Assembly (NCBI GenBank): GCA_964345635.1
Contig: CAYFRM010000072.1
Span: 1-22,252, forward strand
Length of the DNA stretch: 22,252 bases
DNA from: WVXT01 sp964345635
GTDB lineage: Bacteria > UBA6262 > WVXT01
Reading direction: 5' to 3'
The notes beneath the pieces are model-generated. The model worked only from the letters and a program-made list of their open reading frames with translations, made no database searches and was not told the origin of the DNA. This document shows, one piece after another, positions 13,699 to 21,592 of this stretch (its first letter is position 1; each line of letters begins with the position of its first letter). A program made the translations under genes and the position numbers.

Positions 13699-14325
13699 GT
13701 GGCTAGATATCGTGGTTCGGTATGTAAATTGTGTCGCCGGGAAAAGATAAAGTTGTTTTTGAAGGGAGAAAGATGTTTTTCCCCTAAGTGTCCGATTGAG
13801 AAGCAGGCTTCTGTTTCCGGGGAAAGGGGAGCGGTGCGCGAGAGATTATCCGAGTATGGAATGCAACTGAGAGAGAAACAGAGGGCACGGCTAATGTCGG
13901 GAATTCTGGAAAAACAGTTTCGCAAATATTTTGGAACAGCGGAGCGCAGGAAGGGACTACCGGGTGAAAATCTTCTCCGGCTATTGGAATGCCGGCTGGA
14001 CAACATTGTTTTTCGCCTGGGATTTGCTTCCTCCAGAAATCAGGCCCGCCAGTTAGTCAGGCACCGACATGTCAAAGTGAATGGGCGGCGTGTCAACATT
14101 CCGTCTTATCAAGTGAAGATTGGCGATAGAATCTCTCTGGATGAAAAGAGTAGACAGCTGGAAACTGTTAAGGCAGCGCAGGAAAAAGCCAAGGAGAGAG
14201 GTTTTCCCGCCTGGATAGAATTCGATGATTCGACCAGTACAGGCAGGATACTGGAATTTCCCAAGAGGGAAGAGATTTCTATTCCGGTTCAGGAACAGCT
14301 AATCGTAGAATTATATTCCAAGTAA
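13699..14325 (+). CDS. rpsD: 30S ribosomal protein S4, zinc form
   Basis: A 208-residue S4, a 16S assembly initiator and a factor in translational accuracy. The N-terminal domain carries the C+ zinc ligands Cys9, Cys12, Cys26 and Cys31. The S4 RNA-binding domain, about residues 95-160, reads RLDNIVFRLGFASSRNQARQLVRHRHVKVNGRRVNIPS. The GTG start at 13699 has AAAGGAGG upstream and yields MARYRGSVCKLCRR, the family N-terminus. It stands between rpsK and rpoA, as in most alpha operons. Confidence 0.98.
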   Translation: MARYRGSVCKLCRREKIKLFLKGERCFSPKCPIEKQASVSGERGAVRERLSEYGMQLREKQRARLMSGILEKQFRKYFGTAERRKGLPGENLLRLLECRLDNIVFRLGFASSRNQARQLVRHRHVKVNGRRVNIPSYQVKIGDRISLDEKSRQLETVKAAQEKAKERGFPAWIEFDDSTSTGRILEFPKREEISIPVQEQLIVELYSK

Positions 14326-14347
14326 AAAAAGGGACAGGCTACTTTTT
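14326..14347 (+). repeat. Short inverted repeat just upstream of the rpoA ribosome binding site
   Basis: AAAAAG (14326-14331) and CTTTTT (14342-14347) form a weak stem with GGACAGGCTA between them, directly followed by the AGGAGGG ribosome binding site of rpoA. It ends in a T tract, so it could act as a weak attenuator or be a repeat remnant. I recall similar GGGACAGGCTAC-type sequences in other genomes but cannot check this. Confidence 0.4.
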
Positions 14348-14359
14348 CAGGAGGGTAAT

Positions 14360-15364
14360 ATGAGGCTGAAAGATTTCCAGATGCCAAAGAGACTTATCTG
14401 TGATGAAGAGAGTGTCACCGATAGTTACAGTAAGTTTAGCGCCGAACCATTCGAGAGGGGCTACGGGCATACGATCGGAAATTCGATACGCAGAATTTTG
14501 CTTTCTTCGTTGGAAGGGGCAGCGGTTACTGGTGTAAAAATTAAGGGAGTGATGCATGAGTTTTCCACAATACCCGGGGTGGTCGAAGATGTTACCCAGA
14601 TAATCCTGAATCTGAAGTCTCTCAGGTTCAAACTCTATAGCGAAGGTCCGGAAAAGATCCATTTAAAGGCGACAAAGAAAGGGGAAGTGACGGCGAAGAA
14701 CATTGAATTAAATAGTAACATCGAAATCTTAAATCCTTCCACCCACATAGCCACTCTGGACAAAGACACCAACATGGAGATGGAAATAGAAGTTTCTAAG
14801 GGGCGTGGATACTTGCCTGCCGAACAGAACCCTCGCGCCAATCAGGAACTGGGGATGATATCCGTTGATGCTATTTTTACTCCGGTGATAAAGGTAAACT
14901 ATAGTGTGGAAAATGCCCGGGTGGGGCGATCGATCGATTACGATAGATTGATTCTGGAGATATGGACTGACGGCAGCGTAAAACCGGTCGATGCTTTGAC
15001 GTACGCGTCTAAAATTTTGAAAGATTCGTTGAATATATTTATCGGTTTTGAGGAGCAACCCGAAGAGGAAGAAAAACCACCGGAGAAAGAAAAGTCCGAA
15101 GAGGTCCTGGAAAGCGTTTTGGCTCTTCCGGTGAACATAATAGAGTTAACTGTCCGTTCCATAAACTGCCTGAATCGTGCCAAAATCAAGACTATCGGAG
15201 ATCTGGTAAAACAAACAGAGGATAAGCTTTTGGGTTTTCGAAACTTCGGGAAGAAATCATTGAATGAAATAAAGAAAAAGATTGGCGAATTGGGCAAGCA
15301 GAAAGGGGTAGAGCTATCCCTGGGAATGGCTGTTCCCGAAAAGGCCAAGGAGAAAGAAAAATAG
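14360..15364 (+). CDS. rpoA: DNA-directed RNA polymerase alpha subunit
   Basis: A 334-residue alpha subunit, which dimerises to seed RNA polymerase assembly and contacts upstream promoter DNA and activators. The N-terminal domain has the FERGYGHTIGNSIRRILLSSLEGAAV dimer-interface motif and EFSTIPGVVEDVTQIILNLK. The linker near residues 232-248 is acidic/lysine-rich (EEEEKPPEKEKSEE). The C-terminal domain shows the two helix-hairpin-helix segments, SINCLNRAKIKTIGDLVKQT and LLGFRNFGKKSLNEIKKKIGE. It then adds a short charged tail ending KAKEKEK. An AGGAGGG SD precedes the ATG. Confidence 0.98.
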   Translation: MRLKDFQMPKRLICDEESVTDSYSKFSAEPFERGYGHTIGNSIRRILLSSLEGAAVTGVKIKGVMHEFSTIPGVVEDVTQIILNLKSLRFKLYSEGPEKIHLKATKKGEVTAKNIELNSNIEILNPSTHIATLDKDTNMEMEIEVSKGRGYLPAEQNPRANQELGMISVDAIFTPVIKVNYSVENARVGRSIDYDRLILEIWTDGSVKPVDALTYASKILKDSLNIFIGFEEQPEEEEKPPEKEKSEEVLESVLALPVNIIELTVRSINCLNRAKIKTIGDLVKQTEDKLLGFRNFGKKSLNEIKKKIGELGKQKGVELSLGMAVPEKAKEKEK

Positions 15365-15376
15365 AGGAATCGGCAT

Positions 15377-15748
15377 ATGCGTGAGGGAAGAGCGGGAAGA
15401 AAATTGGGTCGTACTACGAGCGAGCGTAGAGCACTGTTGGTTAGTCTTGCCACAGCACTATTCAAACACGGAGAGATTGTAACCACGGAAGCAAAAGCCA
15501 AAGAACTGAGAAGGTTCGCCGAGAGGGTGATTACCAAGGCAAAAAAGGGCGGGTTGAATAGTTTTCGCGAAGTAAACAAAGAGATTAAAGACAAAGAAGC
15601 CATCAATAGAATATTTGAGACTCTGGTGCCAAGATTCAAGGGAAGGCCAGGAGGTTATACGAAAATCATCAAATTGGGCTATCGACAAGGGGATAGGGCG
15701 AGGGTAGATTTGGTTAAGCTTTGTGGCCCTTTGGAGAAGTCGGAATAG
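15377..15748 (+). CDS. rplQ: 50S ribosomal protein L17
   Basis: A 123-residue L17, which binds 23S rRNA near the exit tunnel. It starts MREGRAGRKLGRTTSERRALLVSLATALFKHGEIVTTEAKAKELRRFAERVITKAKKG and shows the C-terminal GGYTKIIKLGYRQGDRA. Normal length. It is the usual last gene of the alpha operon, but here mreB follows after only 11 bp with no terminator visible. Confidence 0.98.
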   Translation: MREGRAGRKLGRTTSERRALLVSLATALFKHGEIVTTEAKAKELRRFAERVITKAKKGGLNSFREVNKEIKDKEAINRIFETLVPRFKGRPGGYTKIIKLGYRQGDRARVDLVKLCGPLEKSE

Positions 15749-15759
15749 GGGAGAAAGGA

Positions 15760-16776
15760 ATGTTCAATTTCCTTTTAGGATTATTTTCTAATGATATGGG
15801 AATAGATCTGGGGACGTCTACAACCCTTGTATACGTGAAAGGCCAGGGTATTGTGCTCTGGGAACCTTCGGTAGTAGCAATCAATCAAGACACGGGAGAG
15901 ATTTTGGCGGTAGGCACGGAAGCAAAAAAGATGGTAGGCAAAACGCCTGCCAATATAACTGCTTTTCGTCCTATGAGGGACGGAGTTATTGCCGACTTTG
16001 AAGTAACGGAAAAAATGATTCGACATTTCATAAAGAAGGTACATAACCGACGGAGCTTGCTCCATCCGCGGATAGTGATCGGAGTTCCCTCCTGTATTAC
16101 GGAAGTGGAAAGGCGCGCCGTCAGAGATGCTTCCGAACAGGCGGGAGCCCGCGAGATACATTTAATCGATGAACCAATGGCAGCAGCCATCGGTGCGGAA
16201 GTTCCCGTTCAGGACCCGGCAGGGAACATGGTAGTCGATATCGGGGGGGGCACTACGGAAGTGGCGGTTATTTCTTTAGGGGGGATGGTGCTTTCCAGGT
16301 CAGTTCGCGTAGCTGGCGATGAAGTGGATGAAGCCATCATAAGCTATTTTAAAAAGGAGAGGAATTTATTAATCGGAGAAAGAACGGCCGAAGAGACAAA
16401 GATCAGGATTGGTTCTGCTTTGCCGGAAAAGGAAGACAAGACAATTGAAGTCAAGGGGCGCGATCTCGCTACGGGGTTACCCAAAACTGTCAAGGTCTCT
16501 TCGGGAGAAATGCACGAGGCACTGAAAGGCCCGATCAGGACCATCGTAGGCCTGATCAAGGACACATTAGAAGATACTCCTGCCGAATTGTCTGCTGACC
16601 TTGTTGACCGGGGGATTATTCTGGTAGGAGGGGGAGCTTTGCTCTCCGGGCTTCCTGAATTATTAAGCAGAGAGACTGAACTCCCGGTCAATCTCGCCCC
16701 CGATCCGCTCACCTGCGTCGTCCTGGGAGCTGGCACCTATCTGGAAGAACTGGAAAAATTAAGACACAGAAAATAA
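15760..16776 (+). CDS. mreB: Rod shape-determining actin homologue MreB
   Basis: A 338-residue bacterial actin. MreB filaments lie under the inner membrane and position the cell-wall elongation machinery. The actin-type phosphate-1 loop DLGTST is at residues 16-21, phosphate-2 DIGGGT at 160-165, and the adenosine-motif GGGALLSG near residues 290-297. VGVPSCITEVERRA and DEPMAAAIGA are further hallmarks. The N-terminal MFNFLLGLFSNDMG may form a short amphipathic membrane helix. The ATG at 15760 is chosen over an in-frame ATG at 15721 inside rplQ because it matches the family and has GAGAAAGGA upstream. Confidence 0.97.
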   Translation: MFNFLLGLFSNDMGIDLGTSTTLVYVKGQGIVLWEPSVVAINQDTGEILAVGTEAKKMVGKTPANITAFRPMRDGVIADFEVTEKMIRHFIKKVHNRRSLLHPRIVIGVPSCITEVERRAVRDASEQAGAREIHLIDEPMAAAIGAEVPVQDPAGNMVVDIGGGTTEVAVISLGGMVLSRSVRVAGDEVDEAIISYFKKERNLLIGERTAEETKIRIGSALPEKEDKTIEVKGRDLATGLPKTVKVSSGEMHEALKGPIRTIVGLIKDTLEDTPAELSADLVDRGIILVGGGALLSGLPELLSRETELPVNLAPDPLTCVVLGAGTYLEELEKLRHRK

Positions 16777-16809
16777 AAAGTAGAATATTTTCTCACTGCG
16801 GTGATTTAG

Positions 16810-17649
16810 GTGCTACTCAAAGAGAAACATAAATTGCTCAGGCTACTAATAGTCTATGTTTCCATTTCGCTATTACTTCTCATCTTTCGCGCGGGCCGGA
16901 TAGTTGAAGTGGGGCGGTCTCTTTCCCTGTATCTACTGGCTCCCAACCCCAGGATAGTAAGTAGACTATTGAGTGAAACCGGGCGCATCGGGGAGAGCAT
17001 ATCTCATCTCGTTTCCGCTCGCGAAGAAAACAGAATACTGAAGGAGAGAATAACTTCCCTTCTCCAGGAGAGGGAGAAGCTACGGGAGACCATCTCCGAG
17101 ATTAAGAGATTAAAGAGAATCCTCAACTACCAGGAGGAAGCGCCTTATGAAGTGGTTTCTGCCAGAGTGGTAGGGTGGACTCCCTCCCTGTTCTCTTCCG
17201 CCTTACTCGTTGATAAAGGAACAAGACAGGGATTCAAGAAAGATATACCCGTGGTTGCCTGGCAGGAGGGCAGTAATCTACGGGAGAATGGAATGGCGGT
17301 AGTGGGAAGGATCAGCGATTGCGGTCCCGATATGAGCAAGGTTCTGTTGATAACCGATACCAATAGCGAGTTGGCGGCCATGGTTCAGAGGAGTCGGGAG
17401 AAAGGAGTGATTGCCGGAACCGGAGAGAGGGCTCTTTTGCTTAAATATTTGTCTCCCACTGCGGACCTGCAAATCGGTGACCTGATTATAACTTCCGGTA
17501 TGGGAAGAACATTTCCCGCGGGGCTGGTTATTGGCTCGGTGGAAGAAGTTATGACCGGGGTGGGAGGATTGGAGAGGCAGGCCCGGGTAGTTCCCCGCTT
17601 GAACATAAATCGGTTAGAGGACGTCCAGATAATCAAAAAAGGTCTCTAA
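16810..17649 (+). CDS. mreC: Rod shape-determining protein MreC
   Basis: A 279-residue bitopic protein of the elongasome. It has a short cytoplasmic start, one membrane helix at about residues 10-30, a periplasmic coiled coil at about 60-105 (rich in E/R/L heptads), then the beta-barrel domain with VSARVVGWTPSLFSSALLVDKGTRQGFKKD, and later LLITDTNSELAAMV and IITSGMGRTFPAGLVIG, all family hallmarks. MreC activates PBP2 (mrdA) in the periplasm. The start is GTG at 16810, with GGTGA 5 nt upstream. It lies 33 bp after mreB. Confidence 0.95.
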   Translation: MLLKEKHKLLRLLIVYVSISLLLLIFRAGRIVEVGRSLSLYLLAPNPRIVSRLLSETGRIGESISHLVSAREENRILKERITSLLQEREKLRETISEIKRLKRILNYQEEAPYEVVSARVVGWTPSLFSSALLVDKGTRQGFKKDIPVVAWQEGSNLRENGMAVVGRISDCGPDMSKVLLITDTNSELAAMVQRSREKGVIAGTGERALLLKYLSPTADLQIGDLIITSGMGRTFPAGLVIGSVEEVMTGVGGLERQARVVPRLNINRLEDVQIIKKGL

Positions 17650-17668
17650 AAAAGTTTTGTTTTAATCT

Positions 17669-17743
17669 GTCATTGCGAACACAGTGAAGCAATCTCGTAA
17701 TTTCACATGAGATTGCTTCGTCGCTCTGCTCCTCGCAAAGACA
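17669..17743. repeat. Palindromic intergenic repeat of the TGTCATTGCGA type
   Basis: TGTCATTGCGA (17669-17679) is complementary to TCGCAAAGACA (17733-17743) with one mismatch. Inside, GAAGCAATCTC (17686-17696) pairs perfectly with GAGATTGCTTC (17709-17719). This is the nested-hairpin layout of a repeat I recognise from many unrelated bacterial genomes (recollection, not a search). It fills most of the 109-bp gap between mreC and mreD. No coding capacity. Confidence 0.88.
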
Positions 17744-17758
17744 TTTAAGGTTGGTAAG

Positions 17759-18276
17759 ATGAAAAAACATATGTTCTTTTTGATATCCCTCCTTTTATTT
17801 GTAACAATTCAGATTGTACTTCTCCGTCACTTAGCCATAAAAGACGTCACGCCCGACCTGATACTGATAGGAGTTGTCTACTTCTCGCTGAAGCACGGTT
17901 CTGCATTGGGGATTCCCATCGGTTTTTTTTTGGGCTGCTTCAGGACTTCTTTGCTTTTGGGCTCTTCGGGGCTAACAGTTTAATCAAGACCTTGATTGGT
18001 TTTTCTGTAGGAACGTTCCAGAAAAGGCTGGTTAGAATGAATCCCCTCAGCCAGATACTGGTGGTATTTTTTGCCTGTCTTTTTCAGTATTGGAGTATGT
18101 ATTGGATGAAAATCTTCTTTGGTCAACCCCCGCCCCGGGTGCCGCTCTTTGCAGTCATTTTTTATCCCGTTTATAATAGTCTCCTGGCTCCTGTATGGTT
18201 CTGGATAATAGAGCAGTGGGAAAAGTTGTGGGGGGGAGGAGTTTATGCACCAGAGCGAAATCGATCGGCAATTTGA
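17759..18276 (+). CDS. mreD: Rod shape-determining protein MreD, reading frame broken at a T9 run
   Basis: MreD is a small multi-pass membrane partner of MreC. The ATG at 17759 opens a frame that ends at 17983 after 74 residues, ending in non-family residues. A second frame, one base different, continues to 18276 and reads GLLQDFFAFGLFGANSLIKTLIGF, exactly what MreD should have next. Reading the T9 run (17923-17931) with a one-base backward shift, after codon 17927-17929, joins the two into a 172-residue protein with several membrane helices, about normal length. Either one T is missing from the sequence, or the gene is mutated, or slippage restores it. Its end overlaps the mrdA start by 32 bp. 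Confidence 0.85.
17923..17931 (+). other. Run of nine T inside mreD where the frame changes
   Basis: The run sits at the exact point where the mreD frame must change. Frame 0 reads GGT TTT TTT TTG; the continuation needs GGT TTT TTT TTT GGG. T9 runs are prone to sequencing error, to polymerase slippage and, as T TTT TTT, to ribosomal -1 shifting. Confidence 0.9.
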
Positions 18277-20059
18277 GGCGAGACTTCAGAGTTCTCTGGT
18301 GTGGTTCAGATATTTCGTAATCGCCACTCTTGCCATTCTTTTAATAAGGCTATTCAGCCTGCAAATAATCAAAAAAGGGGAACTTTACAGACGTTCCGAA
18401 GCCAACCGTATCCAGCTTTTTTTCGACCCCGCTCCCCGGGGCATTATCTATGACCGGAATGGCAAAGCCATAGTAGAGAATATAGGGTCTTTTTCGGTTC
18501 TTTTCTCGCCCACCAATTTGACCAGCGCGGAGACGGAAGAGACGCTTAAGAGACTGGGCGAGATTTTGAATCTCGATTACCGTTCGATGTTGGCCAAAGT
18601 CCGCTCTGCGATTCGCCAGCCGTTAAATAGCATTCTTCTGGCCGAAAATGTCCCCCGCCCCAATGTCTTCTGCCTGGCAGAGGAGAAAGTCAACCTTCCC
18701 GGGGTAAATATTGAAGTCCAGCCCAAACGCCATTATCTCCACAATAATTTTGCCAGCCATCTTCTGGGACATCTGGGAGAGATCGGGCCAAAGGAGCTAC
18801 GCGCGCTCTCCCGCGCCGGATACAGGCTGGGAGATATTATAGGAAAATCGGGCGTGGAGAAAATCTACGATAGTTATTTACGAGGGAAGAGCGGTGGCCG
18901 GCAGGTAGAGATGGACGCCGGTGGCCGGCAGCTCAGAATAATAAGTAGCGTCTTGCCTGAAGAAGGCGATAGCGTAATTCTTACACTCGATAAGAGAATC
19001 CAGAAACTCTGCGAGGATTCCCTGCGGGGCAAAGCCGGTGCAATCTGTGCCATCAACCCTGCCAATGGTCAAGTTTTGGCCCTGGTAAGTAAACCCGATT
19101 TCGACCCCAATCTGTTTACCGAACGTCTCCCTCCCTCCCGCACCCAGGAGTTATTCACTGACCCGGGATTTCCTATGTTCAACAGGGTAATCCAGAGCCA
19201 GTATGCTCCCGGTTCTCTGTTCAAAATTATTACCGCCATAGCTGCTCTGGAGGAGGGAGTTATCACCGTAGACGAGACTTTGAGTTGCCGCGGCAGCTTA
19301 CAAATAGGAAATAGAGAGTTCAAATGTTGGAGAGAAGGAGGGCATGGACGCCTGGACATTGTGCGGGCGATTGCCAAATCCTGCGACGTATTTTTTTATC
19401 AGGTCGGTTTGAGAGTGGGAGGAGAGAAGCTGGCAAAGTACGCTCGCATGCTGGGATTGGCGAGAGAGATTGGCATTTCCCTGCCTTCCGAGGCAAAGGG
19501 TCTCGTGCCCGATTCCGGCTGGAAAAAGATAAATTTTGGCGAACAATGGTATCCTGGGGACACAGCTAATATGAGCATTGGTCAGGGTTATCTGGAGGTT
19601 AGCCCTCTGCAGATGGCGAGTCTAATCAGTCTGGTAGCTAACGGAGGTGTAATTTACAAACCTTTTATTGTGGAGAAAATAATCGATGCGCAGGGGAATG
19701 TAATTAAGACTTTCCTCCCCAGAGTGATGGGAAAGCCGAAGATTTCTCCCGAGACACTTTCCGTAGTAAAAAAGGGACTTAGAGAAGCCGTTCTCTCGGG
19801 AACTTCTCAGGTACTAAAGTTTAAAAGATTGAGCGTGGCGGGCAAGACGGGAACTGCTCAGAACCCTCACGGAGAAGACCACGCCTGGTTTATCTGCTAC
19901 GCGCCGGAAGAGGCTCCCATAATTGCTTTATCTGTCCTGGTGGAACACGGCGGGCACGGAGCCAGCGCCGCCGCACCCTTAGCCAGAAAGATATTGAACG
20001 GAGTATTTACTCTTAAAGGAGAGAAAGAACCGGAAATCTTCGTCCTCTATGAGGATTAA
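18245..20059 (+). CDS. mrdA: Penicillin-binding protein 2 (elongasome transpeptidase)
   Basis: A 604-residue class B penicillin-binding protein that crosslinks lateral-wall peptidoglycan with RodA. One membrane helix lies at about residues 18-42, then the dimerisation/pedestal domain with RGIIYDRNGKAIVEN and HLLGHLGEIGPKEL. The transpeptidase motifs are SLFK with Ser324 and Lys327, SCD at 379-381, and KTG at 534-536. The order after mreD and before rodA is the classic one. The ATG at 18245 follows GGGGGAGGAG and overlaps the mreD end, implying coupling. Confidence 0.97.
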   Translation: MHQSEIDRQFEARLQSSLVWFRYFVIATLAILLIRLFSLQIIKKGELYRRSEANRIQLFFDPAPRGIIYDRNGKAIVENIGSFSVLFSPTNLTSAETEETLKRLGEILNLDYRSMLAKVRSAIRQPLNSILLAENVPRPNVFCLAEEKVNLPGVNIEVQPKRHYLHNNFASHLLGHLGEIGPKELRALSRAGYRLGDIIGKSGVEKIYDSYLRGKSGGRQVEMDAGGRQLRIISSVLPEEGDSVILTLDKRIQKLCEDSLRGKAGAICAINPANGQVLALVSKPDFDPNLFTERLPPSRTQELFTDPGFPMFNRVIQSQYAPGSLFKIITAIAALEEGVITVDETLSCRGSLQIGNREFKCWREGGHGRLDIVRAIAKSCDVFFYQVGLRVGGEKLAKYARMLGLAREIGISLPSEAKGLVPDSGWKKINFGEQWYPGDTANMSIGQGYLEVSPLQMASLISLVANGGVIYKPFIVEKIIDAQGNVIKTFLPRVMGKPKISPETLSVVKKGLREAVLSGTSQVLKFKRLSVAGKTGTAQNPHGEDHAWFICYAPEEAPIIALSVLVEHGGHGASAAAPLARKILNGVFTLKGEKEPEIFVLYED

Positions 20060-20099
20060 TGTTAAAAGAGTAGCAGCTATCTGGTAGGTCACCATTTAT

Positions 20100-20167
20100 A
20101 GTGCCGTTTGGTCGGGCACTCTTCAGAGTGCCGCCTGGAATAGGAGGAGCTCCAATTCATCGGAGCT
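20100..20167 (+). repeat. Alternative hairpins in the mrdA-rodA gap
   Basis: AGTGCC at 20100-20105 can pair with GGCACT at 20115-20120, which can instead pair, as GGCACTC (20115-20121), with GAGTGCC at 20126-20132. The two hairpins exclude each other. A third stem, AGCTCC (20148-20153) with GGAGCT (20162-20167), ends in TTTT just 8 nt before the rodA start. This gap (116 bp) holds no gene. It may be a repeat relic or an attenuator-like structure; the latter is inference. Confidence 0.5.
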
Positions 20168-20175
20168 TTTAGAAG

Positions 20176-21480
20176 ATGCGCCTTAAAGACATTTCGATAA
20201 GATTCGATTATTATCTATTTTTCGCCATGGTTCTCCTTATTGCCATCGGCTGTCTGATGATTTATAGCGCAGTGTACGGGAGCCCGTCCCGAACTCCTCT
20301 TTATGCAAGACAGGGTCTTTACGCTATCCTGGGTATAGGAGTGATAATATTCATAATGGGGATAAACTACCGCTTATTCCACCAGTACGCGAAATGGATA
20401 TACCTATTTTCACTTCTTCTACTAACACTAACCCTATTTTTCGGTAAGAGTGTGCGTGGCGCCCGGAGCTGGTTCCCTGTCGGTAATCTCGTCTTTCAGC
20501 CTGCTGAGTTCGCCAAGCTCGGTCTGATTGTCGCGCTCGCTCAATACTTCACCAATTATACTGAAGCGGTAAAAAGATTTTCCGGACTGATAGTTCCTTT
20601 CTTGTTAACTTTCGCCCCTGTGGCGCTTATCGTATTGCAGCCCGACCCCGGCTCGGCCCTGGTATATCTGGCAATATTTTTGGCAATGCTATATCTTGCA
20701 GGAGCGAGGCGAATCTATCTCTTATCTTTTGTCTCTGCAGGCATTCTGGCTCTGGGAATCCCTCTGCTTCTGGCTCTGGACTCGCAAAACAAGACTTTTT
20801 TCTCCCGAGTTTTCACTAACCCTTCGTCGACTCTTGCATTTATGATAGTCGTTATTGCAGTTATCGGGGTCATCTGTCACATTTTATACAGACTTAAATT
20901 TCGCGTCAGGGTCAACCATTTTCTCCTTGCTTCTTTAATTGTCTCCGGCGGAATTATGCTCTCTTATCCTTTAGACCTTTTTCTAAAAGAGTATCAGAAG
21001 ATGAGATTAGTCTGCTTCATTAAACCGTCGATTGACCCATTGGGTGCAGGATACCACATAATCCAATCCCAGATCTCCATCGGTTCCGGTGGGTTCCTCG
21101 GCAAGGGGCTACTAACAGGAACGCAAGGGAGACTGGGCTTTCTACCCGCGCAGCATACGGATTTCATCTTCTCCCTCCTTTCGGAGGAAGCGGGATTTAT
21201 CGGCGCTGGCTTGTTGATTTTACTCTTCTCCATTTTGCTTTTGCGGGCAATAAAAATAGCTTCTCTGGCAAGGAACCGTTTTGGCAGCCTGTTGGCAGGG
21301 GGCATCGTGGCTATGTTCCTTTTCCAGATTATCGTCAATCTGGGAATGACGATGGGAATTATGCCGGTCACGGGGTTACCTTTACCTTTTGTAAGTTGCG
21401 GAGGCTCATCCCTGATTACTTCCATGGTCGCAGCAGGAATTCTTCTGAATATCTACAGTCGCCGCTTTATGTATTGGTAA
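20176..21480 (+). CDS. rodA: SEDS peptidoglycan polymerase RodA
   Basis: A 434-residue membrane glycosyltransferase, somewhat longer than the usual 370-400, with extra hydrophobic residues in the middle (about residues 215-265). It polymerises lipid II for lateral wall growth with PBP2. Family segments are GARSWFPVGNLVFQPAEFAKLGLIVALA, QPDPGSALVYLAIFLAMLYLAGA, and the catalytic region DPLGAGYHIIQSQISIGSGGFLGKG followed by LPAQHTDFIFSLLSEEAGFIGA; its Asp in HTDFIF corresponds to the essential Asp of E. coli RodA. The end is GLPLPFVSCGGSSLITSMVAAGIL. The longer central part may reflect an added loop or helix. Confidence 0.95.
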   Translation: MRLKDISIRFDYYLFFAMVLLIAIGCLMIYSAVYGSPSRTPLYARQGLYAILGIGVIIFIMGINYRLFHQYAKWIYLFSLLLLTLTLFFGKSVRGARSWFPVGNLVFQPAEFAKLGLIVALAQYFTNYTEAVKRFSGLIVPFLLTFAPVALIVLQPDPGSALVYLAIFLAMLYLAGARRIYLLSFVSAGILALGIPLLLALDSQNKTFFSRVFTNPSSTLAFMIVVIAVIGVICHILYRLKFRVRVNHFLLASLIVSGGIMLSYPLDLFLKEYQKMRLVCFIKPSIDPLGAGYHIIQSQISIGSGGFLGKGLLTGTQGRLGFLPAQHTDFIFSLLSEEAGFIGAGLLILLFSILLLRAIKIASLARNRFGSLLAGGIVAMFLFQIIVNLGMTMGIMPVTGLPLPFVSCGGSSLITSMVAAGILLNIYSRRFMYW

Positions 21481-21496
21481 ACTATTTTTGGGAAAT

Positions 21497-21533
21497 CCCT
21501 TCTGCCCTTCGGGGAGAGGGTTAGGGTGAGGGG
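21497..21533 (+). repeat. REP-like palindrome, copy 2 (after rodA)
   Basis: CCCTTCTGCCC, TTC loop, GGGGAGAGGG, then TTAGGGTGAGGGG: the same layout and orientation as the copy before rplB, with one base less in the C arm match. Lies 50 bp from copy 3. Confidence 0.88.
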
Positions 21534-21546
21534 TCCGTGGTATCTT

Positions 21547-21583
21547 CCCTCTACCCTTCGGGGAGAGGGTCAAGGTGAGGGGG
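21547..21583 (+). repeat. REP-like palindrome, copy 3 (upstream of the radical SAM gene)
   Basis: CCCTCTACCC, loop, GGGGAGAGGG, then TCAAGGTGAGGGG. Together with copy 2 it makes a tandem pair with a 50-bp period. Its G-rich 3' end supplies the likely SD of the next gene, as copy 1 does for rplB. Confidence 0.88.
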
Positions 21584-21585
21584 AG
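21579..21585 (+). promoter_or_regulatory. Ribosome binding site of the final gene supplied by the repeat
   Basis: GGGGGAG lies 7 nt before the TTG at 21593. It is formed by the end of repeat copy 3. It is the only SD-like sequence before that start. Inference from position. Confidence 0.55.
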
Positions 21586-21592
21586 TTCGAAT

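Noticed and set aside
14938..15639. A 233-residue minus-strand frame opposite rpoA and rplQ
   Set aside because: Low complexity in Ser/Leu/Phe; antisense to conserved genes; no family match.
20148..20170. Rho-independent terminator before rodA
   Set aside because: The stem is only six base pairs and the T tract has four T; it also sits directly before the rodA start.
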